Shown here: piece by piece, positions 44,629-52,360 of the stretch
Layout: each line of letters begins with the position of its first letter
Numbering within the stretch: the stretch's first letter is position 1
From: Persephonella sp. IF05-L8
Lineage (GTDB): Bacteria; Aquificota; Aquificia; Aquificales; Hydrogenothermaceae
Direction: 5' to 3'
Assembly (NCBI RefSeq): GCF_000703045.1
Contig: NZ_JNLJ01000001.1
Span: 649,501 to 713,500 of the forward strand
Length of the DNA: 64,000 nucleotides
Notes under the pieces: model-generated
Seen by the model: the letters and a program-made list of their open reading frames with translations, nothing else
Told to the model about the DNA's origin: nothing
The model's database searches: none
Program-made: the position numbers and the translations under genes

Positions 44629-46338
44629 ATGTTAAATTACGATGTTTTGATTGTTGGAGCCGGTGGTGGTGGATTGATGGCAGCCCTTGAAGCAAGTAAA
44701 GCAAAAGATGTAAAAGTTGGAGTTGTAACAAAAGTTTATCCAACCCGTTCACATACAGGTGCAGCTCAGGGTGGAATAAATGCGGCGTTGGCAAACGTTG
44801 ACCCATCAGACAGCCCAGAAGTTCATACATTTGACACAGTAAAAGGTTCTGATTATCTGGGAGACCAGGATGCAATAGAATTTATGTGCACAGAAGCACC
44901 AAAAAGGATTTATGAACTTGAACACCTTGGAGTTCCATTTTCAAGACTTCCAGATGGAAGAATAGCGCAAAGACCGTTTGGTGGTGCAGGTTTCCCAAGA
45001 ACATGTTATGCGGCTGATAAAACAGGGCACGTAATACTTCATACCCTTTACGAACAGTGTCTAAAAAATGATGTTGAGTTTTTAAATGAATGGTTTGTGA
45101 AAGAGCTTTTAGTTGATAACGGAGAAGCAAAAGGTGTTGTTGCCATAGATATAAGAAGCGGAGAAGTTCATGTTATAAAAGCAAAAGCCATTATTTTTGC
45201 AACCGGTGGATATGCAAGGGTTTACTGGGTAAGAAACTCTAACGCTATCGGTTCAACAGGGGACGGGGTTGCCCTATGTTACAGGGCAGGTATTCCTATC
45301 AAAGATATGGAATTTGTCCAGTTCCACCCAACAGGATTAAGGTCAACAGGTATCCTTGTTACAGAAGGTGCAAGAGGTGAAGGTGGTTATCTGATAAACA
45401 ATAAAGGCGAAAGATTTATGGAAAAATACGCCCCAAATAAAATGGAACTTGCCCCAAGGGATATGGTTGCAAGGGCTATTGAAACAGAAATTCTGGAAGG
45501 AAGAGGCTGGGGCGAAGGGATGATGGCCTATGTTCACCTTGACCTTAGACATCTTGGGGCTAAAAAGATTAAAGAAAGACTTCCACAGATTAGAATGCTG
45601 GCAATAGACTTTGAAGGAGTTGACCCTATAGAAGAACCAATTCCAGTTAGACCAACAGCCCACTACTCAATGGGTGGTATTCACGTTGAAGATTACGAAA
45701 CTTCAATGACACCAGTTAAAGGTGTATTTGCTGTTGGTGAATGTGCCTGTGTTTCTGTTCACGGTGCAAACAGGCTCGGTGGAAATTCACTTCTTGATAT
45801 TGTTGTATTTGGAAAACCTGCAGGTGCTGCTGCGGTAGAATATGCAAGAAATAAACCTGAGGATACATCTTATAACTACAAAGCTGAAGAAGAAAGGGCA
45901 AGAAGAGAAGTAGAAGAACTCCTCAAGAAAGAAGGAACAGAAAATATAAACGATATCAGAATGGAAATGGCACAAACAATGTGGGACAAAGTTGGTATCT
46001 TCAGAGAAGAAAAACCAATGCAAGAAGCTATTGAAAAAATAAAAGAGCTGAAAGAAAGATACAAAAATCTTGCTCCTGGAGATAGTGGAAAATTATTTAA
46101 CACAGCCCTTATAAACTATCTTGAACTTGGATATCTCCTTGACCTTGCTGAAGTTATTGCAATCACAGCCGAAATGAGAAAAGAGTCAAGGGGTGCCCAT
46201 GCAAGAAGAGACTATCCTGAAAGGGATGATGAAAACTTCCTGAAACACTCCCTTGCATATTACACAGAAGATGGTCCAAAAATTGAATACACAGAAGTAA
46301 AAATCACAAAATATCAACCACAGGAAAGAAAATACTAA
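44629..46338 (+). CDS. Fumarate reductase/succinate dehydrogenase flavoprotein subunit
   Basis: This 569-residue FAD-binding subunit interconverts fumarate and succinate; in an Aquificales reverse TCA cycle the reductase direction is expected. The dinucleotide-binding fold is LIVGAGGGGLMAALEASK, the FAD-linking histidine is in SHTGAAQGGINA, the catalytic region contains HYSMGGIH, and HGANRLGGNSLLD closes the FAD site. A longer frame begins at 44608, but GGGAGG within it precedes the ATG at 44629 by about 7 bases. Iron-sulfur and membrane subunits are not adjacent; a strong terminator follows, so the gene is monocistronic. Confidence 0.92.
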   Translation: MLNYDVLIVGAGGGGLMAALEASKAKDVKVGVVTKVYPTRSHTGAAQGGINAALANVDPSDSPEVHTFDTVKGSDYLGDQDAIEFMCTEAPKRIYELEHLGVPFSRLPDGRIAQRPFGGAGFPRTCYAADKTGHVILHTLYEQCLKNDVEFLNEWFVKELLVDNGEAKGVVAIDIRSGEVHVIKAKAIIFATGGYARVYWVRNSNAIGSTGDGVALCYRAGIPIKDMEFVQFHPTGLRSTGILVTEGARGEGGYLINNKGERFMEKYAPNKMELAPRDMVARAIETEILEGRGWGEGMMAYVHLDLRHLGAKKIKERLPQIRMLAIDFEGVDPIEEPIPVRPTAHYSMGGIHVEDYETSMTPVKGVFAVGECACVSVHGANRLGGNSLLDIVVFGKPAGAAAVEYARNKPEDTSYNYKAEEERARREVEELLKKEGTENINDIRMEMAQTMWDKVGIFREEKPMQEAIEKIKELKERYKNLAPGDSGKLFNTALINYLELGYLLDLAEVIAITAEMRKESRGAHARRDYPERDDENFLKHSLAYYTEDGPKIEYTEVKITKYQPQERKY

Positions 46339-46346
46339 AAATCTCA

Positions 46347-46376
46347 TCCCCCTATTCGGGGGATTTTTTTTCTTTT
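46347..46376 (+). terminator. Strong hairpin terminator after the flavoprotein gene
   Basis: A C5/G5-based stem (46347-46352 with 46358-46363) and five-base loop are followed by eight T residues and TCTTTT. This is the most canonical terminator in the window. It ends the flavoprotein gene well before pyrK. Confidence 0.9.
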
Positions 46377-46445
46377 ATATATCTTTTCAATCCTTATCTA
46401 TTTTTGAGATAATAATTCCAACAATCACTTTCAGAGGGACAGATA

Positions 46446-47225
46446 TTGATATTTGATGAAAAATACGAAATTTTAGAAAACAGACATATTTCAGGAATTA
46501 CGTATCTTCTCAGGATTAAAGCACCCCAGCTTAAAGACGCCCCTGCAGGCTCATTCGCTATGGTAAGAGCCACCTCAGATATCCAGTACGACCCTATGAT
46601 GAGGAGGGCTTTTGCAATTGCAGATGTCCAGGGGGATGAAGTCCTCCTCTATTACGATGTCTATGGGAAAGGGACACAGGTGTTGACCCAGCTTAAAAAA
46701 GGTGAACAGGTTTCTGTCCTTGCACCCCTTGGAAAAAACTTTTTTCCGTATAACTATAATCATTACGTTATTGTCGGTGGTGGTATAGGCTTTGCCGGTT
46801 TATCTTTGTTTATGAAAAAACTCAGAAAAATGGGAAAAAGTTTTACAGCTATATATGGCGTCAGAAGAAAAGAGCAACTTTCAATGCTTGATTGGATTAA
46901 GGAAAACGGTTTTGAAGATGATGTAATCATATACACTGAAGACGGCTCTTATGGGGAAAAAGGCCTTGTGACAAGGGATTTGGATAAACTGATAAATGAA
47001 AAACCAGACACAGCCCTTGCAGTTTGTGGACCCAAAGGAATGATGAGAGCCGTTATGGATGTTGCCAGAAAGCACAATGCTCCTGCATATCTATCACTTG
47101 AAAGCAAAATGGCTTGCGGATTTGGAATATGTATAGGATGTGTAATTAAAGATACAGAAAAAGATAGTTATATAAGGGTCTGTTATGAGGGACCTGTTTT
47201 TGATGGCTATAAAATAAAGTTTTAA
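46446..47225 (+). CDS. pyrK: Dihydroorotate dehydrogenase electron-transfer subunit (PyrK-like)
   Basis: This 259-residue protein has the FAD-binding domain (RRAFAIADVQGDEVLLYY, YVIVGGGIGFAGLSLF) and the C-terminal [2Fe-2S] signature C-x4-C-x2-C-xn-C: CGFGICIGC then VC near 247. It would pass electrons between dihydroorotate dehydrogenase and NAD(P). The start is TTG with GAGGGA upstream. PyrD is not adjacent, so a different client (for example a ferredoxin-NADP oxidoreductase role) is possible. Confidence 0.83.
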   Translation: MIFDEKYEILENRHISGITYLLRIKAPQLKDAPAGSFAMVRATSDIQYDPMMRRAFAIADVQGDEVLLYYDVYGKGTQVLTQLKKGEQVSVLAPLGKNFFPYNYNHYVIVGGGIGFAGLSLFMKKLRKMGKSFTAIYGVRRKEQLSMLDWIKENGFEDDVIIYTEDGSYGEKGLVTRDLDKLINEKPDTALAVCGPKGMMRAVMDVARKHNAPAYLSLESKMACGFGICIGCVIKDTEKDSYIRVCYEGPVFDGYKIKF

Positions 47226-47237
47226 CAGGAGAAAGAT

Positions 47238-47729
47238 ATGAGATATGAAATAACAAAAAGATTTAAATTTGAAGCCGGGCATAGAGTGTGGAAACAAAAT
47301 CTTACGTCAGGTAAAGGTGCAAAATTAATGGGAAAAGAAATTCCCCCAAACCCATGCCTTAATATTCATGGTCATAGTTATAAAGTAGAAGTAACAGTTG
47401 GTTCAGACACTCTAAACGAACAGGAAATGGTCATAGATTTTTATCATATAAAGGCTGCTTTAAAAGACCTGATAGATAATCAGATAGACCACTCATTTAT
47501 CATTGATAAGAATGACCCGTTATTCCCAACTTTTAAAGAACATTTTGGATTTTTAAAGTTGTTTGTTGTTGATTTCTGTCCAACGGCAGAAGCTATAGCC
47601 AGATTTATTTACAAATTCCTTGAGAAAAAACTTGAAGAGGCTGGTTTGCTGGAAGATATTAAAGTTGTATCCGTTACAGTCTGGGAAACAGAAACAGGCA
47701 AGGCTGTTTATAAAGAAATAGATAAATAG
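47238..47729 (+). CDS. queD: 6-Pyruvoyltetrahydropterin synthase/QueD-like protein
   Basis: This 163-residue zinc enzyme family member has the zinc ligands in RFKFEAGHRVW and NIHGHSYKVEV (His-x-His) and conserved Asp/His in QIDHSFIIDK and the final Glu in VTVWETETGKAVY. An active-site Cys before the HGH (PNPCLNIHGH) is present, which supports the QueD activity (CPH4 synthesis for queuosine) over the eukaryotic PTPS. There is an insertion of about 20 residues between the N-terminal His and that Cys (SGKGAKLMGKEIPPN). It is 12 bases from pyrK. Confidence 0.85.
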   Translation: MRYEITKRFKFEAGHRVWKQNLTSGKGAKLMGKEIPPNPCLNIHGHSYKVEVTVGSDTLNEQEMVIDFYHIKAALKDLIDNQIDHSFIIDKNDPLFPTFKEHFGFLKLFVVDFCPTAEAIARFIYKFLEKKLEEAGLLEDIKVVSVTVWETETGKAVYKEIDK

Positions 47730-47736
47730 GGAGTTT

Positions 47737-47949
47737 ATGATGGGTAAAATTATAATTGAAACGAATGACCATAAGGAAATAAGAATAAAAACTTCTTTAA
47801 ACTCCAAACAGGTAGAAAATCTAATAAAAGAATTAAAAAATAAAGAACAGGCAGAAAAGGCCTTTAAAAAACTTAGAGGAATATTGAAAACAGGGAAATC
47901 GGCTGAAGAACTGATTGGAGAATTATATGAAGAAATATATGGTAGATAG
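47737..47949 (+). CDS. Small antitoxin-like protein of the third PIN module
   Basis: This 70-residue, Lys/Glu-rich protein precedes a PIN toxin gene and overlaps it by 23 bases, so it is the likely antitoxin. The N-terminal GKIIIETNDHKEIRIKTS could form a beta-hairpin, followed by a helix (NLIKELKNKEQAEKAFKKLR) and a tail (KSAEELIGELYEEIYGR). It does not match the AbrB, Phd, RHH or MazE signatures by eye. GGGAG precedes either of two adjacent ATGs (47737, 47740). Confidence 0.65.
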   Translation: MMGKIIIETNDHKEIRIKTSLNSKQVENLIKELKNKEQAEKAFKKLRGILKTGKSAEELIGELYEEIYGR

Positions 47950-48391
47950 TAATATTCTCATTGAATATTTTAAGGACACACCTGAAGCTGTAAAAATAAT
48001 AGAAACAATAAGGAAAAAGAATACAAGCGAATATTACATAATAATAGACACTTTAGAAGAAATTTTATATATCCTTGTAAGACACTTGTCAGAAAAGTCC
48101 TATTGGGAACTCAAAAATAATCCTGAGATAGCTAAAGAATATTATGAAACACTTATCCCATTGATAGAAGCTATAATAAAGTCAACATTTAAGATTTTGC
48201 CGACAACACAGAAAACATTTAAAACATTTATGAAAATATGTAAAAAGTATGGATTGCTCCCAAAAGATGCCCTTTTGTTAACACTATGTATTGATAACAA
48301 AATTAACAACATCATAACTTTAGATACAGATTTCAAAAATTTAGATTTAAAGAAAATTAAAATTATATCTTCTGCAAAAGATATAAAGTAA
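47927..48391 (+). CDS. PIN-domain protein, probable toxin of the third module
   Basis: This 154-residue protein has the PIN N-terminal motif KYMVDSNILIEYFKDTPEA and later acidic residues (LPKDALLLTLCIDN, ITLDTDFKN), with an insertion of helices in the middle (EKSYWELKNNPEIAKEYYET). The ATG at 47927 is 6 bases from GGAG (47917-47920) and overlaps the antitoxin frame by 23 bases. It is larger than the other two PIN proteins in the window, and its partner is of a different type. RNase activity is inferred. Confidence 0.72.
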   Translation: MKKYMVDSNILIEYFKDTPEAVKIIETIRKKNTSEYYIIIDTLEEILYILVRHLSEKSYWELKNNPEIAKEYYETLIPLIEAIIKSTFKILPTTQKTFKTFMKICKKYGLLPKDALLLTLCIDNKINNIITLDTDFKNLDLKKIKIISSAKDIK

Positions 48392-48401
48392 GGAAACATA
48401 A

Positions 48402-48521
48402 ATGGAACTGGCATCAATACTTATTGTGGTTTTAATAATGGCATCCGTAACAGCTCTTTACTTTGTAATCGGGTATAAATTTCTTAAGAAACACAGGAGA
48501 GGTAAGGATGGCAATAATTAA
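48402..48521 (+). CDS. 39-residue single-membrane-segment protein
   Basis: A short frame of 39 codons runs from an ATG with AGGA 6-10 bases upstream to a TAA inside the next gene's start. The product has one hydrophobic segment (residues 3-25) followed by a basic end (KFLKKHRRGKD), typical of a small inner-membrane peptide with its C-terminus in the cytoplasm. It overlaps the 5' end of the gamma-carbonic-anhydrase-like gene by 14 bases, so the two are likely coupled. No family is recognised. Confidence 0.6.
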   Translation: MELASILIVVLIMASVTALYFVIGYKFLKKHRRGKDGNN

Positions 48522-49026
48522 GCCTTACAAGGGAAAATATCCCAAAATACATCCTTCAGCCTTTATAGCCGAAAATGCAGTTATTATTGGAGATGTTGAG
48601 ATAGGAGAAGACTGTTCAATCTGGTATAACGTGGTAATCAGAGGTGACGTTAACTATATCAGGATTGGAGATAGAACAAACATACAGGACGGAACAATAA
48701 TCCATGTTGACCACAAAAAATATCCAACAATAATTGGAAAGGAAGTCACAGTAGGCCACAACGTTATGCTTCATGCCTGCACTATAGAAGACAGATGCTT
48801 GATAGGTATGTCTGCTACTGTGATGGATGGTGTGGTGGTAGGAAGGGAAAGTATAGTAGGAGCAGGGGCACTTGTTACCCCCGGCAAAAAAATAGAACCC
48901 CAATCCCTCTGGACGGGAGCACCTGCCAAGTTCAAAAGAAAACTCACAGAAGACGAATTAAAATGGCTTGAAAAATCCTATCAAAACTATATCATGTATA
49001 AAAATTCTTACCTAAATGAGTTATAA
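48508..49026 (+). CDS. Gamma-carbonic-anhydrase-like hexapeptide protein
   Basis: This 172-residue left-handed beta-helix protein contains the conserved zinc-type histidines (IIHVDHKKYP, VTVGHNVMLHACTI) and the YrdA/PaaY-like pattern (NVVIRGDVNYIRIGDRTNIQ, SATVMDGVVVGRESIVGAGALV). It is a trimeric gamma-carbonic-anhydrase-family member, though many relatives lack measurable activity. It follows the 39-residue membrane protein with an overlap. SD AGGAGAGG is 8 bases upstream of the ATG. Confidence 0.88.
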   Translation: MAIIKPYKGKYPKIHPSAFIAENAVIIGDVEIGEDCSIWYNVVIRGDVNYIRIGDRTNIQDGTIIHVDHKKYPTIIGKEVTVGHNVMLHACTIEDRCLIGMSATVMDGVVVGRESIVGAGALVTPGKKIEPQSLWTGAPAKFKRKLTEDELKWLEKSYQNYIMYKNSYLNEL

Positions 49027-49059
49027 TACTTTTCCCTAAAACTAAAAAAGAGGTTAGAA

Positions 49060-49365
49060 ATGACAAAGGCTGATATAGTCAACTGGATAATAGAGAATAA
49101 AAATGTTACTTTGCCAAAGAAAGATATTTCAGATGTAGTGAATAGAGTTTTTGAGCTAATAGCCGATGAAATAGTTAACGGTGAGGATGAACATAAAATC
49201 CAAATCTCAGGATTTGGAACATTTATAGTTAAGAAAAGAGCACCTAAAATAGGTAGAAATCCAAAAACAAAAGAAGAAAAGTTGATACCTGAAAGACTTG
49301 GTGTATCATTTAAAATGGGTAAAAAACTCCAAAAGGCTTTAAACGGAGAAAAAGTCGGAGCGTAG
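49060..49365 (+). CDS. hup: HU/IHF-family DNA-binding protein
   Basis: This 101-residue nucleoid protein has the HU/IHF fold: helical N-terminus (MTKADIVNWIIE), the DNA-binding beta arm (GFGTFIVKKRAPKIGRNPKTKEE) and a C-terminal helix. The stop codon TAG (49363-49365) occupies bases 8-10 of the downstream tRNA-Pro gene, so the coding sequence and the tRNA overlap by 10 bases. A TATAAT sits at 49022-49027 without an aligned -35. Confidence 0.93.
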   Translation: MTKADIVNWIIENKNVTLPKKDISDVVNRVFELIADEIVNGEDEHKIQISGFGTFIVKKRAPKIGRNPKTKEEKLIPERLGVSFKMGKKLQKALNGEKVGA

Positions 49366-49431
49366 CTCAGGCGGTAGAGCACTGGCATGGGGGGCCAGAG
49401 GTCGGCGGTTCGAGTCCGCTCGCTCCGACCA
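49356..49431 (+). tRNA. tRNA-Pro (GGG), overlapping the end of HU
   Basis: The acceptor stem pairs CGGAGCG (49356-49362) with CGCTCCG (49421-49427), with an encoded CCA (49429-49431). The anticodon loop ATGGGGG gives anticodon GGG, and the T arm contains GGTTCGAGTCC. The first ten bases lie inside the HU coding sequence. Confidence 0.96.
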
Positions 49432-49454
49432 TTTATCTATAGGGCAAAAATATA

Positions 49455-49955
49455 ATGTATACAAATTTTCTGGAACAACTGATTTCTGAGTATTTCGAAT
49501 ACAACGGCTATTTTACAAAAAGTAATATAAAAATCAGAAAAAGAAATAGAGGGGGATACGACAGAGAAATAGATATTTTAGCCTATTGCCCAAAAAACGA
49601 CTATCTTTATCATATAGAAACTTCCTTTGCTCTTGTTGGATGGGAGAGGGAGATAGGAATATTTAAGAAAAAATTTGATATAAAAATAGTAGAATATGCG
49701 GATATTTTAGGATTAAATCCAGAAAGAATAAAGATTTTTAAAAGGGCAATAATACTGGAAGTTCCTAAGAAAGATAGAAAAAATAAAAAAATAGAATTCC
49801 AATCTAAAACAGATGCCAAACTTTTGTCGATAGGAGAGTTTATGGACATAGTTAAGTATAAATTGCAAAAGTTTAAGCCTATCAATAAAGCTGTCCCGCA
49901 AAATCTTCCTTTATTAAGGGCTATTCCATTTGTATTACATTCGGAAAGTTTATAA
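49455..49955 (+). CDS. Restriction-endonuclease-fold-like protein of unknown function
   Basis: This 166-residue protein has a conserved N-terminal FLEQLISEYFEYNGYFTKSN and the core GGYDREIDILAY followed by YHIETSFALVGWERE, the arrangement of a PD-(D/E)XK nuclease core (D then E-x-x); the lysine that should complete the motif is not where expected. It may be a degenerate nuclease-fold protein. It is 23 bases downstream of tRNA-Pro. A perfect hairpin terminator follows. Confidence 0.55.
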   Translation: MYTNFLEQLISEYFEYNGYFTKSNIKIRKRNRGGYDREIDILAYCPKNDYLYHIETSFALVGWEREIGIFKKKFDIKIVEYADILGLNPERIKIFKRAIILEVPKKDRKNKKIEFQSKTDAKLLSIGEFMDIVKYKLQKFKPINKAVPQNLPLLRAIPFVLHSESL

Positions 49956-49970
49956 AAATTTTTTTCTACA

Positions 49971-49992
49971 AAAAGGGGCATTTGCCCCTTTT
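49971..49992. terminator. Bidirectional terminator between convergent genes
   Basis: A perfect 10-bp palindrome (49971-49980 with 49983-49992; AAAAGGGG stem ending in TTTT on either strand) lies between the convergent genes ending at 49955 and 49996. It can terminate transcription from both sides. Confidence 0.85.
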
Positions 49993-49995
49993 AAG

Positions 49996-50661
49996 TTAAA
50001 CAGCAATTCTTTTGTAAGCTTCTATTAATCTGCTTACTTCCTGACCTGTTAGTTCCTTCAGTTCCTTTTCTGTTCTTACCGTTTTGTTCAATATCTGCTT
50101 TGCCATTTTTGGAAACTCAACCTGTGTTTTCTTTGCCAGTGTTTTCAGATATTCAATCTGTTTTTCTGTTGGTTGTGTGGTTCTTGGTTCAGGGGCAGAT
50201 AATTTAAATTCTCCAAGTTCAAGCTCACCTCTGTAAGCTTTATTGCCAATTGAATAAAGGGAAAGACATTTTCCTATAGCATCTGTGATAGCCCCTTTAA
50301 TTGCATCTCCCGGAGTTACATTTTCACCACCACCAACCTGAACTTTCCTTATTCTGTCGTCTAAAATCCATAAGGAAACTTCTACCGTTGCCTGATAAAT
50401 CTTTTCTTTGTTGCCGCTTTTTCTTACAACCTCTTTTTCCTCAAGAGAGATGAGTTTGTAGTCATATCCCCAAATTGTTGTTACACTGTTCAGGGCATCA
50501 ATTAAAAATTGTGGGATATATCCTACAAGCTTTCTTCCCCTTGCTGGAACTTCCTGAACAGCCTTTTCCCCATATTTATCTAAAATCTCATTAACCCTCT
50601 TTGCAACCTCCTTAAGCTGTTTGTCTAATTTTTGTTTTTCTTCAGTGGAAAGTCTTTCCAT
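49996..50661 (-). CDS. Rad52-like single-strand annealing protein
   Basis: This 221-residue protein has features of the Rad52 superfamily of annealing proteins: GYIPQFLIDALNSVTTIWGY near residue 47, a beta region (YQATVEVSLWILDD), and the signature GGGENVTPGDAIKGAITDA (about 111-129) followed by the IGKCLSLYSIGNKAYRGEL helix, matching the GD.AIKGAVTDALKKAL pattern seen in Rad52/Rad22 family members. The C-terminal PTEKQIEYLKTLAKKTQVEF segment is the kind of helical tail found in phage-derived annealing proteins. No phage genes are nearby. AGGAGG precedes the ATG. Confidence 0.7.
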   Translation of the reverse strand: MERLSTEEKQKLDKQLKEVAKRVNEILDKYGEKAVQEVPARGRKLVGYIPQFLIDALNSVTTIWGYDYKLISLEEKEVVRKSGNKEKIYQATVEVSLWILDDRIRKVQVGGGENVTPGDAIKGAITDAIGKCLSLYSIGNKAYRGELELGEFKLSAPEPRTTQPTEKQIEYLKTLAKKTQVEFPKMAKQILNKTVRTEKELKELTGQEVSRLIEAYKRIAV

Positions 50662-50782
50662 AGAATAAATCCTCCTTTTGCAAGATTTTTCAATGACTTA
50701 CAATTTATGAAATAGTTGTTTTTAAGCAAGTTTTTCCAAAATTAGTATAATTAGGTGAAAAATTTTTAAAACTGGAGAAAAG

Positions 50783-51949
50783 TTGAAAAGAATTTTTATC
50801 AGTGTTGGGGAAATATCAGGTGATAACTACGCAGCCCAGCTTATAAAACTGCTTCCTGAATTTGAGTGGATTGGTATCACAGGTCCTAAGATGCGTGATG
50901 CAGGATGTAAAACTGTTGAGAGATTAGAAAATATATCTGTTGTAGGTATTATGGAAGCCCTACCTAAATATTTCAAAATAAAACAGGCCTTTAAAAAAGC
51001 AGTTAAAGAGCTTGATAAGGGTGTTGACCTACTTGTTGTGGTAGATTTTCCCGGGTTTAATCTGAAACTCCTTGAAGAAGCAAAAAAAAGAAACATAAAA
51101 ACAATTTATTTTATTGCCCCTCAGGTATGGGCATGGGGAAAAGGTAGAATTCCCAAGATAGCAAAATATACAGACCTGCTTATATCAATCTGGCCTTTTG
51201 AAGAAGAGATTTATAAACCCTATTTAAATGAAAATTTCAGACTTGAGTTTGTGGGGCATCCTCTTCTGGATATAGTCAAATCCGAAACCACAGAAGAAGA
51301 ATTTAAAAAGACATTGGAAATTTCTTCAGATAAAAGGATATTTGGACTTCTGCCGGGAAGCAGAGAAAGTGAAGTAAAAACCCTTCTTCCTATAATGCTT
51401 CAGGCTGCACAGATAATCTTGAAAGAAAAACCGAATTTACATTTTGTTGTTCCTGTTACACCAAATATGGAAAATCTGGCAAGGGATATTGTATCCACAT
51501 ACAAAAATCTGCCGCTCAGTATAATTACCGGTAATCAGTTTAAAAATCCCTCTTACGAAGTTATGAAACATTCTGTTTTTTCTGTGATAGCCTCAGGAAC
51601 TGCAACACTGGAAGCTGCAATTATAGGAAACCCATTTTTACTGGTTTATAAAGTATCTCCCATAACATTTTTTATTGGGAAAATGCTGGTTTCCATAAAC
51701 TTTTTAGGTCTGCCTAATATTATTGCAGGTAGGGAAGTAATAAAAGAGCTGCTTCAGGAGGACTGTAATCCCAAGACTATAGCAATGTGGAGTTTAAAAT
51801 ACCTTGAAGATGAAGAGCTTTACAACAAAACCAGAACTGAACTAACAGAGGTAAAACAAAAATTAGGGCAGCCAGGAGCACTACAAAAAACAGCAGATAT
51901 TATCAGACAGTTTATTGCTGCTGGGGAAAGTAGTAAAGCTGCCAGGTAA
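50783..51949 (+). CDS. lpxB: Lipid-A-disaccharide synthase
   Basis: This 388-residue GT19 glycosyltransferase joins UDP-diacylglucosamine and lipid X to give lipid A disaccharide. The N-terminal SVGEISGDNYAAQLIKLL, the middle APQVWAWGKGRIPKIAKYTD and GLLPGSRESEVKTLLPIML blocks, and the late ASGTATLEAAIIGNPFLLVY are conserved. The start is TTG after CTGGAG. Its 3' end overlaps a convergent gene by 38 bases. Part of the scattered LPS set with kdsD and waaA. Confidence 0.95.
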   Translation: MKRIFISVGEISGDNYAAQLIKLLPEFEWIGITGPKMRDAGCKTVERLENISVVGIMEALPKYFKIKQAFKKAVKELDKGVDLLVVVDFPGFNLKLLEEAKKRNIKTIYFIAPQVWAWGKGRIPKIAKYTDLLISIWPFEEEIYKPYLNENFRLEFVGHPLLDIVKSETTEEEFKKTLEISSDKRIFGLLPGSRESEVKTLLPIMLQAAQIILKEKPNLHFVVPVTPNMENLARDIVSTYKNLPLSIITGNQFKNPSYEVMKHSVFSVIASGTATLEAAIIGNPFLLVYKVSPITFFIGKMLVSINFLGLPNIIAGREVIKELLQEDCNPKTIAMWSLKYLEDEELYNKTRTELTEVKQKLGQPGALQKTADIIRQFIAAGESSKAAR

Positions 51950-52346
51950 TAACTCCTTTATCGCAGTCAAGTTTATCATCCATTTCGCAGTAGGTAAGTA
52001 TTATCTGGCCTATAGTCATATCTTTGATTAATTTTCTTTCTGGAATATTCCCAATATAAGTGATGCAGCTATTTTCTCTTTCAACATCTACCAGCTTTAC
52101 ATCATAAAATCCCTGAATATATTTCCTTTCAGATAGAGTAAATCCAAGGGGACATTTTGAGCTGTCAATTTTAAGCACAAAATCACCAGGTAGACTTAGC
52201 ATTTTAATCGGTTGCTTTTTAAAAAAGTAAAATTTCCCGTAATATACATCTTTACCAAGAATTATGACCTTATCGTTTTCAGAATAAAGAATTCCCTGAG
52301 CATAAACAAATCCAAAAATACCAAGCAAAATAATTAAAAATCTCAT
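51912..52346 (-). CDS. Exported hypothetical protein
   Basis: This 144-residue protein has a signal peptide (hydrophobic 2-15, FVYAQG), then beta-rich sequence (KVIILGKDVYYGKFYFFKKQP) and three Cys that could form disulfides (SSKCPLGFT, RENSCITY, LTYCEMDD). The ATG at 52346 (SD AGGGG, with a weaker GTG alternative 9 bases upstream) gives the clean signal peptide. I do not recognise a family. It follows the CsgG-like gene by 14 bases on the same strand and may be co-transcribed with it. Confidence 0.6.
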   Translation of the reverse strand: MRFLIILLGIFGFVYAQGILYSENDKVIILGKDVYYGKFYFFKKQPIKMLSLPGDFVLKIDSSKCPLGFTLSERKYIQGFYDVKLVDVERENSCITYIGNIPERKLIKDMTIGQIILTYCEMDDKLDCDKGVITWQLYYFPQQQ

Positions 52347-52360
52347 TTTAATCACCCCTT

